Origin: RDXT01 sp033765305
GTDB taxonomy: Bacteria; Bacteroidota; Bacteroidia; J057
DNA: 64,000 nucleotides
Direction of reading: 5' to 3'
Assembly (NCBI GenBank): GCA_033765305.1
Contig: JANRID010000018.1
Coordinates: 62,001-126,000 of the forward strand
Positions within the stretch are counted from its first letter, which is position 1, and each line of letters begins with the position of its first letter. The translations under genes and the position numbers were made by a program. This document shows positions 42,490 through 51,729 of this stretch, piece after piece. Below the pieces are notes generated by a model that saw only the letters and a list, made by a program, of their open reading frames with translations, did not search any database and had not been told where the DNA came from.

Positions 42490-43623
42490 TCACAAACAGA
42501 TTCCTGCGCCGATTTCACTGCAAAATGCCGTGAATCCCCGGGCCCGCAGGCCGATGCTCAGGAAGGGCTGGGGGCCGTCGCCGGCCGGCATCGCCGGATA
42601 CCAGCTCGCAGCCAGCCGGGTCATCACCCGAGGCGGCACTGGCGGGGCGGGCAGCACGAGATGAATCTCCCCTTGCAGGCCAAGGCGGCCCAGGAGCAGT
42701 TCCGGGCCGCCCCAGAGTGCGAGGCTTGTGCGCGAGGTATCGGGGGGGATGCCGTCATCGCGGACGGAGCCGTCGCGCATGAGCGAGATCCCGGCCTGGG
42801 GCCGCCAGAGCGGCCCGGCCTGCCAGCGGAGGCCGGCGCCGAAGAGGCCCAGGCCTTGCACCGGGCTGTAGTAGCTCCGCTGCCGGGCCCCGAAGGCTGC
42901 CCGCAGGAGGAATTGCGGGCGCGGGCCGGCGGGATGCGGCGCGGGCGCGGCAGCAGGCCGCGCCGCGGCAGCCCCCCAGCGCAGGCCCGCCTGGAGGAGC
43001 AGGGTGTTCATGCCGAGATTCGGCACGCGCAGCCGGCCGTTGGACTGGTGATGGGCCTGCAGGCCGATGCGGCCCTGCATCGCAGCGCCCAGCGGGCGCT
43101 CGGCCCAGAGGCCCAGGGTGCTGTAATTGTTCAGGTGCGAGCCCAGCGCCGTCTGCTGCGGATGATCCAGGGGATGGTAGATGCGGCTCACCCAGGCAGC
43201 GCCGGAGCCGGCGCGCAGCCAGAGCGACCCGCCGGGCCGCTCCCGCAGCGGCAGCTCCAGCAGCGGATACAGCCCCAGGGCGAAGCCCAGCACCGGGCCG
43301 TTGCCGTAGGACAGCCAGCCGGCGGCCCAGCCGCTGCGCGGATAGCCGAGTGCAGCCCGCCAGGGCTGGGGACCGCCCCGGCGCCGCATCAGCTCCGCCT
43401 GCGCCAGCAGTGCCGGTGCCGGAAGCTCAAACTGCATCGCCGGCGAATGCCGGAAGCTGCGGCCAAGCCCCAGGCTGATCCCCGCCTGCCAGTCTGCCTG
43501 CCCCCAGCCCGCCACCGGCCGCAGCGCCATTCCGAGCACCATCGCATGCAGCACACAGCCGAGCAGCCCTGAAAAAGGCCCGGCGGAGCGCTGAAATATG
43601 AATTTTTCTGTGTATATTGCCAT
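42490..43623 (-). CDS. Acyloxyacyl hydrolase / PagL-like lipid A 3-O-deacylase
   Basis: 377 residues from ATG 43623 (a TTG four codons earlier is less likely). Hydrophobic N-terminal export signal, then an outer-membrane-barrel-like sequence. Residues 191-197 (HHQSNGR), with His192-x-Ser194, followed by PNLGMN, match the PagL catalytic His-x-Ser region. PagL trims the 3-position acyl chain of lipid A in the outer membrane. The protein is longer than classical PagL, with a second barrel-like half after a Pro/Ala linker near 228-240. Confidence 0.68.
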   Translation of the reverse strand: MAIYTEKFIFQRSAGPFSGLLGCVLHAMVLGMALRPVAGWGQADWQAGISLGLGRSFRHSPAMQFELPAPALLAQAELMRRRGGPQPWRAALGYPRSGWAAGWLSYGNGPVLGFALGLYPLLELPLRERPGGSLWLRAGSGAAWVSRIYHPLDHPQQTALGSHLNNYSTLGLWAERPLGAAMQGRIGLQAHHQSNGRLRVPNLGMNTLLLQAGLRWGAAAARPAAAPAPHPAGPRPQFLLRAAFGARQRSYYSPVQGLGLFGAGLRWQAGPLWRPQAGISLMRDGSVRDDGIPPDTSRTSLALWGGPELLLGRLGLQGEIHLVLPAPPVPPRVMTRLAASWYPAMPAGDGPQPFLSIGLRARGFTAFCSEIGAGICL

Positions 43624-43694
43624 GAATGGAGGCAAGTTAATATTCGCCTAATCTACGCGGTCTAACTTACTCCACATCTTAGCTGCTGCCACCC

Positions 43695-44459
43695 TTGGAA
43701 CCGTCGGACATATACATAGCTGCCGAGGCAGTCATTCCGATACGGTCGGCGCCCTCCGGGGCGTCGGAAATGGCAACCCAGCTGCTGTTCGGCGAAGCAT
43801 GCGCCTGCCTGGAGCAGCGGCCCGGATGGTGGCGGGTACAGCTCCTCCTCGACGGATACGAAGGCTGGCTGGACCCCCGCATGATCCTGCCAGCGGCGCG
43901 GTCCGAATGGGAAACCTGGCCCTGGCAGACGGCTATACACGCCCGGCTCCGGCTCGAAGACGGCTCCCGCATGGCCCTTCCGATGGGCGCCCGGATTCCC
44001 GGAATACCCGCCGGCAGTTTTTTCTGCTACGGCGGCCGCTGCTGGGCAGTTGAGGCCGCCGAATCCCTCCCCCCGCAGCCGCACGCGGCGATCCCCGGCC
44101 TTGCCGCATCCTTGCTGAACGTGCCCTATCTCTGGGGCGGCCGCTCCGCCTGGGGCATCGACTGCTCCGGGCTGACGCAGCTTGTGTACGGCATCTGCGG
44201 CATTCCGCTCCCGCGCGACAGCGGCCCGCAGTCGCAATGGGGCCGGCCCGTAGCCTACGGCGAGCATCTGCCCGGCGACCTCGCCTGCTTTGCCCAGCCT
44301 GGAGGCACCCGCGTTTCGCATGTGGGCATTCTCGCCGCCCCGGAACAGATCATCCATGCATCGGGGCGCGTGCGCCGGGATCTGTTCACGCCTGAAGGCA
44401 TCCTCGATCCGCAATCACGTTCCTTAACCCATACTTTGACCGGCATCAGAAGATGGTAG
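43695..44459 (+). CDS. SH3-NlpC/P60 (C40) cell-wall endopeptidase, TTG start
   Basis: 254 residues. The only start that keeps the first SH3-like domain is TTG at 43695; the next ATG is codon 26. An SH3b-type domain (about 10-65, GWWRVQLLLDGYEGWL), a second SH3-like region (about 80-125), then the NlpC/P60 domain with catalytic Cys157 (GIDCSGLTQ), His209 (VSHVGIL) and a third polar residue His221 (IIHASG). Expected to cleave gamma-D-Glu-diaminopimelate bonds in peptidoglycan. No signal peptide is apparent, so it may be a cytoplasmic recycling enzyme. It overlaps the HNH gene by 7 bp. Confidence 0.85.
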   Translation: MEPSDIYIAAEAVIPIRSAPSGASEMATQLLFGEACACLEQRPGWWRVQLLLDGYEGWLDPRMILPAARSEWETWPWQTAIHARLRLEDGSRMALPMGARIPGIPAGSFFCYGGRCWAVEAAESLPPQPHAAIPGLAASLLNVPYLWGGRSAWGIDCSGLTQLVYGICGIPLPRDSGPQSQWGRPVAYGEHLPGDLACFAQPGGTRVSHVGILAAPEQIIHASGRVRRDLFTPEGILDPQSRSLTHTLTGIRRW

Positions 44460-44959
44460 CGAGAGAAAGTGTCTTAGTGCTCAATCAGGACTATCAGGCC
44501 ATTGGCATCTGCTCTGCCGAGCGGGCATTTGTACTGGTCCTGCTCCGCAAGGCGGAGATGCTGACGCATCATCCGCAGCGGAACCTGCATTCCATCCGGC
44601 AGGATTTTCACATGCCGTCCATTATCCGCCTCAACCGGTTTGTGAGCCTGCCCTTCAAACGCGTGAACCTGTCGCGGCACAATGTCTTCAAGCGCGACCG
44701 CAACCGCTGCGTGTACTGCGGCAGCCGGGAGGATCTGACCATCGACCACGTGCTGCCCCGTTCGCTGGGCGGGCGCGACAGCTGGGACAACCTGGTCACA
44801 GCCTGCCAGCGATGCAACGCACGCAAGGGCAGCATGACCCCGGAGCAGGCCGGCATGGCCCTGCGGCATCCGCCCTTCCGGCCCAGCTTCGTGATGTTTC
44901 TGAGCAATTTCGCGGGCGAAGTGCTCGACGACTGGAAGCCCTACCTCTACATGTCCTGA
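44453..44959 (+). CDS. HNH endonuclease-family protein
   Basis: 168 residues. The C-terminal HNH domain has CVYCG (Cys86, Cys89), DHVLPRSLGG (Asp98-His99), WDNLVTAC (Asn113) and QRCNARKG (Cys121), a full His-Asn-His metal finger. The N-terminal ~75 residues (SVLVLNQDYQAIGICSAERAFVLVL) match the widespread stand-alone HNH proteins of Bacteroidota. DNA target and role are unknown. Start overlaps the NlpC gene. Confidence 0.88.
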   Translation: MVARESVLVLNQDYQAIGICSAERAFVLVLLRKAEMLTHHPQRNLHSIRQDFHMPSIIRLNRFVSLPFKRVNLSRHNVFKRDRNRCVYCGSREDLTIDHVLPRSLGGRDSWDNLVTACQRCNARKGSMTPEQAGMALRHPPFRPSFVMFLSNFAGEVLDDWKPYLYMS

Positions 44960-44989
44960 GCCCGGGCCTGCCCCGGCTCCGGGGAAGCC

Positions 44990-45019
44990 TTGACATTTGC
45001 AACTTCAGATGTAACTTGC
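44990..45019 (+). promoter_or_regulatory. Candidate promoter for the PASTA-domain gene
   Basis: TTG, 19 bases, TAACTTG. The -7 box lacks one T compared with TAnnTTTG. It ends a few bases before the ATG, which would give an almost leaderless transcript. Confidence 0.35.
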
Positions 45020-45023
45020 CTGC

Positions 45024-45839
45024 ATGTTGAAGTATTTCACCAGCCGGGAGTTCTTCCTGACGCTTGCGGGCCTGACGGGCGCAGGCGTGTTTCTGTATTT
45101 CATGCTGTTCTTCTGGCTGCTGCCGATCTATACGCGGCACGGGGACAGCGTGCTGGTGCCGGATGTAAGCGAAATGTCCCTGGCGGATGCCACCCGGGCG
45201 ATCCGGGATGCGGGCCTGCGGCCCGGCGAGCCCGACTCGATTTTTGTGGAGCATCAGGCGCCTGGAGCCGTCGTCAAGCAATATCCCCCGCCGTACAGCC
45301 GCGTCAAGCCGCGGCGCACGGTGGCCCTGACCATCAACAAGCGCGAGCCGCCGCTCGTGGCGCTGCCGGACATCCGGGATCTGCTGGTGTATCAGGCCAA
45401 GGCCCGCCTCGAAAGCTGGAAGCTGTCCATCGGCACGGTGACCCGGGTGCCGGACATCGGCGAAAATAAAGTGCTGCGCGTCACCTTCCGCGGTGCCCCC
45501 GTAGAGCCCGGCACGCAGGTGCCGCAGGGCTCCAAAATCGATGTGGTGGTAGGCGCCGGCCTGGTGGCCGGCAAGCGGGTTGCCCTGCCCGATCTGCTGG
45601 GGCTGAGCTATGAGGAAGCCCTTTCCATGCTCCGTGCCGCAGGCCTGAGCACAGGCGCCATCCACTACAAGCCCGACGGGCCCGCCGACGCTGCCGGCAC
45701 CGTGTACGACCAGAATCCGCGCATTACCGGCTACAACGATTCCATCCAGGCCGGACAGGCCGTGGATCTGTATATCTACGGCTCGGCGCCGACCGAAAAC
45801 GAGCAGGTCATCATGCAGCAGGTCGAAGGCGGGCGCTGA
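45024..45839 (+). CDS. Membrane-anchored PASTA-domain protein
   Basis: 271 residues. One N-terminal membrane helix (about 10-35) and three extracytoplasmic PASTA domains (about 42-110, 112-182, 185-258), each opening with a VPDV/LPDI/LPDL motif. PASTA domains bind peptidoglycan fragments or beta-lactams. Here they are not attached to a kinase or PBP, a form common in Bacteroidota. Monocistronic, ending in a strong terminator. Confidence 0.88.
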   Translation: MLKYFTSREFFLTLAGLTGAGVFLYFMLFFWLLPIYTRHGDSVLVPDVSEMSLADATRAIRDAGLRPGEPDSIFVEHQAPGAVVKQYPPPYSRVKPRRTVALTINKREPPLVALPDIRDLLVYQAKARLESWKLSIGTVTRVPDIGENKVLRVTFRGAPVEPGTQVPQGSKIDVVVGAGLVAGKRVALPDLLGLSYEEALSMLRAAGLSTGAIHYKPDGPADAAGTVYDQNPRITGYNDSIQAGQAVDLYIYGSAPTENEQVIMQQVEGGR

Positions 45840-45869
45840 GCCCGGCCGGACCCGTCTGTTCCGTTCCGA

Positions 45870-45901
45870 AACGGCAGCTCCCCCATCCGGAGCTGCCGTT
45901 T
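45870..45901 (+). terminator. Terminator after the PASTA gene
   Basis: Perfect 12-bp stem AACGGCAGCTCC / GGAGCTGCCGTT with a 7-base loop, then TCTG; the T tract is short. Confidence 0.7.
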
Positions 45902-46042
45902 CTGCATATCCGGAATACCGGATTCATTGAACCATCAGGAGGATTCATGCCCTCCAATTCACGGTTCATCGACGGCCGCGGGATCGCAGGGCGATCTGTC
46001 GTATCTAGCAGGCAAATGATCCAGCATCTAACCACATCCGAT

Positions 46043-47398
46043 ATGCATCCCACCCGGATAGTCCTGATTGTCGGGCTGGCGCTATGGCTGCCGCTGGGCG
46101 TGCGGGCCCAGCAGATGGCCGACCGCTACGCTGCGGAGGCAGTCGCCGGCAACCTCGCCCTGAAGCGCCAGGACCTCGCCATCGAAAAAAGCGCGCAGGC
46201 GCTGCGGGAGGCCAAGGGGCTGTTTTTTCCGCAGGTTTCCTTCAATGCCTCCTACACCCTCGCCGCAGGCGGCCGGACGCTGGCCTTCCCGGTCGGCGAC
46301 CTGCTGAACCCCATCAATGCCACGCTCAACGCGCTGACCGGCTCGGACCAGTTCCCGACCAACGTTCCCAATGTCAGCGAGCAGTTTCTGCCCAACAACT
46401 TCCACGAGACCAAGGTCCGGGTCATCCAGCCCTTGTTCAACAGCGACATCTACTTCAACTACAAGGCCCGGCAGGCCATGATCCCCGTCGAGGAGGCCCG
46501 GCGCGAAGCTTACCGCGGCGAGCTGATCCGCGAGGTGCGCACGGCATATCTGGGCTATCTCCAGGCCGATGCCCTGATCCGCATCCATGAGGAGTCGATC
46601 CGCCTGCTGGAGGAGATTGTGCGGGTCAACCGGCGGCTGGTGGAGAATCAGCAGGCGACCCGCGACGCTGTGTACAGCGCGGAGGCAGAGCTGAGCCTGG
46701 CCGGGCAGTCGCTGGCCGAGGCCCAGCAGCAGCGCAATACAGCCCGCGCCTACGTCAATTTCCTGCTCAACCGCGAGCTGAGTACCCCGCTGGAGCCCGA
46801 CTCGATCCAGGCGCCGCAGCCGCAGGCCCTGTCGCTGGCGCCCATGCAGGACGAAGCCGTCGGCAGCCGGGCCGAACTCCGCCAGCTGCAGGCCGCAGGC
46901 ACCGCGCAGGAAGCTGCGCTTTCGGTGAGCCGCTACAGCTACCTGCCCAAGGTCAACGCCGTAGTCGATGCAGGCTTCCAGGGATTTGGGTACAACCTGG
47001 GGAACGGGGAGCAGGACTTCGTTCTTGCGCAGGTATCGCTGCAATGGGATCTGTTCAAGGGCAGCCAGAACCGGGCGCGGCACGAGCAGGCCCGGATCGA
47101 CCAGGACGTGCTGGCCCTGCAGCAGGACGAAGTAGCGCAGCAGATCCGGATGCAGGTGCAGCAGGCTTCCGACCGGCTGCAGGCGGGCTATGCCGCCTGG
47201 CAGGCCGCTGAGGCGGGCGCCCGCAGCGCGCGGCAGGCATACACCTTGATTCTCAAACGGTACCAGCAGGATCAGGCCATCCTGGCCGAGCTGCTTGCGG
47301 CGCGCACGCGCCTGACCCAGGCCGAAGTAGCCCGCAGCATCCAGGCAGCAGAATGGCACCGCCGCCAGGCGGAGCTGGACTTCGCCCTGGGCCGATGA
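46043..47398 (+). CDS. TolC-family outer-membrane efflux protein
   Basis: 451 residues from ATG 46043, which directly precedes a signal peptide (LIVGLALWLPLGVRAQ). Two OEP repeats of long amphipathic helices follow, with NLALKRQDLAIEKS at the start and LILKRYQQDQAILAELLAARTRLTQAEV near the end, typical of TolC trimers. It is the exit duct of the tripartite pump encoded with the next two genes. Confidence 0.9.
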   Translation: MHPTRIVLIVGLALWLPLGVRAQQMADRYAAEAVAGNLALKRQDLAIEKSAQALREAKGLFFPQVSFNASYTLAAGGRTLAFPVGDLLNPINATLNALTGSDQFPTNVPNVSEQFLPNNFHETKVRVIQPLFNSDIYFNYKARQAMIPVEEARREAYRGELIREVRTAYLGYLQADALIRIHEESIRLLEEIVRVNRRLVENQQATRDAVYSAEAELSLAGQSLAEAQQQRNTARAYVNFLLNRELSTPLEPDSIQAPQPQALSLAPMQDEAVGSRAELRQLQAAGTAQEAALSVSRYSYLPKVNAVVDAGFQGFGYNLGNGEQDFVLAQVSLQWDLFKGSQNRARHEQARIDQDVLALQQDEVAQQIRMQVQQASDRLQAGYAAWQAAEAGARSARQAYTLILKRYQQDQAILAELLAARTRLTQAEVARSIQAAEWHRRQAELDFALGR

Positions 47399-47433
47399 GT
47401 TCCCATTCATTCCAATCCAGACAGATCTACCTC

Positions 47434-48489
47434 ATGCGACTGTTCATACTTTCCTCCACCCTGATCCTGCTGGCCGGCCTGAGCGCCTGCAGCAAGGCCC
47501 CCGGCGAAGCCCGGAGCGCCGTCCGCAGCGAAGAAGCCATCCCGGTGCGGCTGGCACCCGTCCAGCGCAGGCCCTACGTGCGCCCGGTCGAGGTCTCCGG
47601 CCTCGTAGCGGCCGGCTCCGAAGCGCGCCTTTCGTTTAAAACTGGCGGCGTCATCCGCCAGATCCTCACCGACGAAGGCCAGACGGTCCGCGCCGGCCAG
47701 CTGCTGGCGGTGCTCGATATGACCGAGATCGATGCGCAGGTGTCGCAGGCGCGCACCGGCCTGCAAAAGGCGGAGCGGGACCTCGCCCGCATCGAAACGC
47801 TGTATGCCGATTCCGCCGCTACCTATGAAGCGGTCCAGAACCTGACCTCCGCCCGCGACGCAGCCCGTGAAACGGTGAACATTGCCGAATTCAACCGGAA
47901 ATTTTCCGAGATCCGGGCACCGATGAGCGGCAGAATCGTCCGCAAGCTGATGAACGAGGGCGAACTGGCCGGCCCCGGCACGCCCGTACTGTACATGACC
48001 TCCGGCAGCGCCTCGGACTGGATCATCCGCACCGGCGTCTCGGACAAGGACTGGGCGCGCCTGCAGGCCGGCGACCGGGCCCAGGTGCGGCTGGATGCCT
48101 ACCCCGATGCGCCCGTATCCGGTACGGTAAGCCTGATTCCCGAAGCGGCCGATCCCCTGAGCGGCCTCTATCCGGTGGAGATCCGGCTTGCTCCGGGCCC
48201 GATCCGCCTGGCACCGGGCCTCTTCGGGCGGGTGGAGATTACCCCGTCGGGCAGCCGCCAGCTGTTTTTCATCCCCGTGGAAGCCCTCGTGGAAGGCAAT
48301 GGAAGGCAGGCCTTCGTATATGTGCCCGACTCTGCAGGCACCCGCGCCCGCAAGGTGGCCATCGAAGCGCTTTTTGTGGAGCAGGGAGAAGTAGCGGTCC
48401 TCAGCGGCCTCGAACAGATCCCCCAGGTGATCGCCGCAGGCTCCCCCTACCTCTCCGATCAGGCTGTTATTCAACTCATCAACCCCTGA
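47434..48489 (+). CDS. RND periplasmic adaptor lipoprotein (HlyD/MFP family)
   Basis: 351 residues from ATG 47434. Lipobox LSAC (Cys18). Barrel-sandwich halves flank an alpha-hairpin: SFKTGGVIRQILTDEGQTVRAGQLLAVLD before it and FSEIRAPMSGRIVRKLMNEGELAG after it. Beta-barrel and membrane-proximal domains complete the protein. It bridges TolC and the RND transporter, which starts 9 bp downstream. Confidence 0.92.
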   Translation: MRLFILSSTLILLAGLSACSKAPGEARSAVRSEEAIPVRLAPVQRRPYVRPVEVSGLVAAGSEARLSFKTGGVIRQILTDEGQTVRAGQLLAVLDMTEIDAQVSQARTGLQKAERDLARIETLYADSAATYEAVQNLTSARDAARETVNIAEFNRKFSEIRAPMSGRIVRKLMNEGELAGPGTPVLYMTSGSASDWIIRTGVSDKDWARLQAGDRAQVRLDAYPDAPVSGTVSLIPEAADPLSGLYPVEIRLAPGPIRLAPGLFGRVEITPSGSRQLFFIPVEALVEGNGRQAFVYVPDSAGTRARKVAIEALFVEQGEVAVLSGLEQIPQVIAAGSPYLSDQAVIQLINP

Positions 48490-48498
48490 TCCGGCCCC

Positions 48499-51400
48499 AT
48501 GAAACTTGCAGCATTCTCCGTACGCAACTACCAGTTCACCCTGGTGGTCTTCATCGCCGCGCTCGCGGTGGGCATGTTCGCCCTCCTCAACATGCCGCGC
48601 GCAGAAGATCCGGTCTTCGAGGCGCCTACCTATATCATCATCGCGGTGTATCCCGGCGCAGGGCCCCAGGATGTGGAAGAGCTGGTCGTGGACCCGATCG
48701 AGGAAAAGATGGCCGGCCTGGACGATATCCGGAATATCATCTCGGATGTGGACGACGGCCTGGCCGTGATCCGCGTGGAGTACAAGCACGGCAGCGATAC
48801 CGATGAAAAATACCAGGAAGTCATCCGCGAGCTGAACAGCATCCGTTCGGAGCTGCCGGCCGACCTCAACAGCCTGGATATCCGGCGCATTACAGCCTCG
48901 GACGTAAGCATCCTGCAGCTGGCACTCGTGTCGGAGACGGCGCCTTACCGCGAGCTTGCCCGACAGGCCGAAGCTCTGAAAGAACAGCTCGAAACGGTCA
49001 AAAGCCTGAAAACCGTTCAGACCTGGGGGTATCCCGACGAAGAGGTGCGCATCGTGCTGGATCTGGACAAACTGGCCCAGCTCCGCATCCCGTCCAATCA
49101 GGTGCTGGGGGCAATTCAGGCCAGCAATGTCAATATCCCGGGCGGAAGCCTGGAGGAAGGGGCCCGGCGCTTCAATGTCAAGACCAGCGGCGGATACAGC
49201 CAGCTGGAAGAGATCCGCAATACGGTGATTGCAGGCGCGGGCGGCTCCGTGGTGTACCTGCGCGATGTAGCCCGTGCGGACTTTGCCTATGCGGACGAGA
49301 GCCACCTCACCCGCTACAATGGCCGCCGCTGCGTGCTGGTAACGGCCAGCCTCAAGGACGGCGAGCACATTTTCCGCACGATGGATGCGGTCAATCCGGT
49401 TCTGGACGCGTTTGCGCCCAAGCTCCCGCCTTCCATCGTCCTGGAGCGCGCCTTCGACCAGTCGGAGAGCGTGGGCAGCCGGCTGAACCGCTTTGCCAAA
49501 GACTTCGGGATCGCCATCGGGCTGGTGCTGCTCACCCTGCTGCCGCTGGGGTTCCGGGCCTCGGCCGTGGTCATGATCTCCATTCCGCTGTCGCTTTCGA
49601 TCGGCCTGGCGCAGCTCTACTTTCTCGGCTACACCATTAACCAGCTGAGCATCGTGGGGATGATCATTGCCCTGGGCCTGCTGGTGGACGACTCGATTGT
49701 GGTGGTGGAAAACATCGAGCGCTACCTGCGGATGGGGTATCAGCGGGCAGCCGCCGCCATTGCGGCGACGAAGCAGATCGGCCTGGCCGTCATCGGCACA
49801 ACGGCGACGCTTATTTTCGCCTTTCTGCCGCTGCTCTTCCTGCCCGACAACTCCGGAGATTTCATCCGCAGCCTGCCGATGGCGGTCGTGACGACGGTGC
49901 TGGCCTCCCTGTTCGTTTCCCTGACCATCGTGCCCTTCCTCTCCAGCCAGATGCTGAGCGAGAAGGAGCACGGCGAGGGCAACCTGTTTCTCCGCCTGCT
50001 GAAAAAAGGCATCAGCCTGACCTACAGCCGCCTGCTGCATGCGGCGCTCCAGCGGCCCTACCTTGCGCTGCTGGTAGCTGCCCTGCTGTTCGGCGGCAGC
50101 GTGGCCCTGGTGCCGGTGATCGGCTTCAGCCTCTTCCCCAAATCGGAGAAGCCCCAGTTTCTGATCAACATCACGACACCCATCGGCACAACACTCGCTG
50201 CCACCGACTCCGTCACCCGCTATGTAGAGCAGGAACTGCTCCGGCATGCGCACATCCGCAATATTTCCGCCAATGTGGGCAAGGGCAATCCGCGCATCTA
50301 CTACAACGTGCCCCAGCAGAGCGAATCGCCCAACTTCGCCGAGCTGTTTGTACAGCTCGACGGCGCAGATCCGGCTGAGAAAACCCGCTACATCGACGAG
50401 CTGCGCGAGGCATTCCGCACCTATCCCAATGCCCGGATCGAAGTCAAAGACTTCGAGCAAGGCCCGCCCATCGAGGCACCCATCGCCATCCGCATCCTGG
50501 GCGACGATCTGGACACCCTGCGCCGTCTGTCCGCCGAGGTGGAGGCACTGATGAAACGCACGGAGGGCGCCATCTATGTCAACAATCCGCTTTCGACCCT
50601 CAAAACCGACCTGCGCGTGCGGATCAACCGCGAAAAGGCAGGCCTCCTGGGCGTGCAGATCAGCGAAATCGACCGGGGCATCCGCATGGGGGTTGCAGGC
50701 CTGACCGTGGGCCGGTTTTCGGATGCGCAGGGCGAGGAGTACCTCATCGAGGTGACGGCCACCCCGGACCAGACTGCGGATGCAAGCGTATTCGACAAGC
50801 TGTACATCAACAGCGTCACGGGCGCGGCAGTGCCGCTGAGCCAGGTGGCCGACATCCGCTTCGAGACCTCGCCGCCCATGATCCGCCACTACGACAAGCA
50901 GCGCTTCTCCATCGTCACGGCATTTGTGGAATCGGGCTACCTGACGGAGACCGTCAGCCAGCAGATTTTCAGCGAGCTGGACCGCTTCCCCTTCCCCGAG
51001 GGCTACAGCTATCTGGCGGCAGGCGAGGCGGAAAGCAAACAGCGCTCCTTCGGCGGGCTGGAGGTGATCATCCTGATTACGATTTTCGGGATCATGGCCA
51101 TTCTGATCCTCGAATTCCGCACATTCAAGAGCACGCTCATCGTGCTCTCGGTGGTGCCGCTGGGCTTTGTCGGCTCGATCGTCATGCTGCTGATCACCGG
51201 CAACCCGCTGTCGTTCACGGCGGTGGTAGGCCTGATCGCGCTGGTGGGGATCGAGGTCAAAAATTCGATTCTGCTGGTGGACTTCACGAACCAGCTGCGC
51301 GCCAAAGGCATGGGGCTGACCGAAGCCATCGAGGAAGCGGGCGAGATCCGGTTTGTGCCGATTGTGCTGACCTCGCTGACGGCGATCGGCGGCCTGATTC

Positions 51401-51555
51401 CGCTGGCGCTCGAAAACAATCCGCTCTATTCGATTCTGGCGATTGTGCTCATCGGCGGGCTGATTTCGTCCACGCTGCTCTCCCGGATCGTGACGCCGGT
51501 GGTATACAAGCTGCTGCCGCCCCGCGTAGAGCCGGAGCCGGAAGCCGGCATGTAA
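48499..51555 (+). CDS. RND-family inner-membrane efflux transporter
   Basis: 1,018 residues with 12 predicted membrane helices and two large periplasmic loops. Proton-relay Asp397-Asp398 lie in GLLVDDSIVVVENIERYL. The C-terminal half has VGLIALVGIEVKNSILLVDF. Closest in style to HAE1/multidrug-type (AcrB-like) exporters rather than metal pumps, because there is no heavy-metal signature. Substrate unknown. Last gene of a TolC-MFP-RND operon. Confidence 0.93.
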   Translation: MKLAAFSVRNYQFTLVVFIAALAVGMFALLNMPRAEDPVFEAPTYIIIAVYPGAGPQDVEELVVDPIEEKMAGLDDIRNIISDVDDGLAVIRVEYKHGSDTDEKYQEVIRELNSIRSELPADLNSLDIRRITASDVSILQLALVSETAPYRELARQAEALKEQLETVKSLKTVQTWGYPDEEVRIVLDLDKLAQLRIPSNQVLGAIQASNVNIPGGSLEEGARRFNVKTSGGYSQLEEIRNTVIAGAGGSVVYLRDVARADFAYADESHLTRYNGRRCVLVTASLKDGEHIFRTMDAVNPVLDAFAPKLPPSIVLERAFDQSESVGSRLNRFAKDFGIAIGLVLLTLLPLGFRASAVVMISIPLSLSIGLAQLYFLGYTINQLSIVGMIIALGLLVDDSIVVVENIERYLRMGYQRAAAAIAATKQIGLAVIGTTATLIFAFLPLLFLPDNSGDFIRSLPMAVVTTVLASLFVSLTIVPFLSSQMLSEKEHGEGNLFLRLLKKGISLTYSRLLHAALQRPYLALLVAALLFGGSVALVPVIGFSLFPKSEKPQFLINITTPIGTTLAATDSVTRYVEQELLRHAHIRNISANVGKGNPRIYYNVPQQSESPNFAELFVQLDGADPAEKTRYIDELREAFRTYPNARIEVKDFEQGPPIEAPIAIRILGDDLDTLRRLSAEVEALMKRTEGAIYVNNPLSTLKTDLRVRINREKAGLLGVQISEIDRGIRMGVAGLTVGRFSDAQGEEYLIEVTATPDQTADASVFDKLYINSVTGAAVPLSQVADIRFETSPPMIRHYDKQRFSIVTAFVESGYLTETVSQQIFSELDRFPFPEGYSYLAAGEAESKQRSFGGLEVIILITIFGIMAILILEFRTFKSTLIVLSVVPLGFVGSIVMLLITGNPLSFTAVVGLIALVGIEVKNSILLVDFTNQLRAKGMGLTEAIEEAGEIRFVPIVLTSLTAIGGLIPLALENNPLYSILAIVLIGGLISSTLLSRIVTPVVYKLLPPRVEPEPEAGM

Positions 51556-51585
51556 CGCTGCGGGTGCGGGGGCAGCTCCCTGCCG

Positions 51586-51628
51586 ACGGGCGGCGCGCGC
51601 AGGCGGAGGTCCTGTGCGCGCCGCCCGT
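51586..51628 (+). terminator. Strong GC hairpin ending the efflux operon
   Basis: 16-bp stem ACGGGCGGCGCGCGCA pairing with TGTGCGCGCCGCCCGT (one G-U pair), loop of 11 bases. There is no direct T tract (TTTT starts about 13 bases later), so it may act as a stability hairpin as well as a terminator. Confidence 0.6.
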
Positions 51629-51642
51629 GCGCATGTCAGATT

Positions 51643-51671
51643 TTGGCGGTTTTTATCCGGAAGTTACATTG
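51643..51671 (+). promoter_or_regulatory. Candidate promoter for the multi-PAS gene
   Basis: TTG, 19 bases, TACATTG: the -7 box lacks one T of the consensus but spacing is right. Leader of about 50 bases to the ATG at 51730. Confidence 0.4.
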
Positions 51672-51729
51672 TACAGCAAGCAAGTTTTGTTTAACTAGCT
51701 GTGTGAAAACCTCCCCCAATCAGGCAGAT

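Noticed and set aside
47407..50889. A 1,160-codon open frame on the minus strand opposite the RND transporter
   Set aside because: It lies wholly antisense to a well-supported gene, has no family signatures, and is expected from the strong codon bias of GC-rich DNA.
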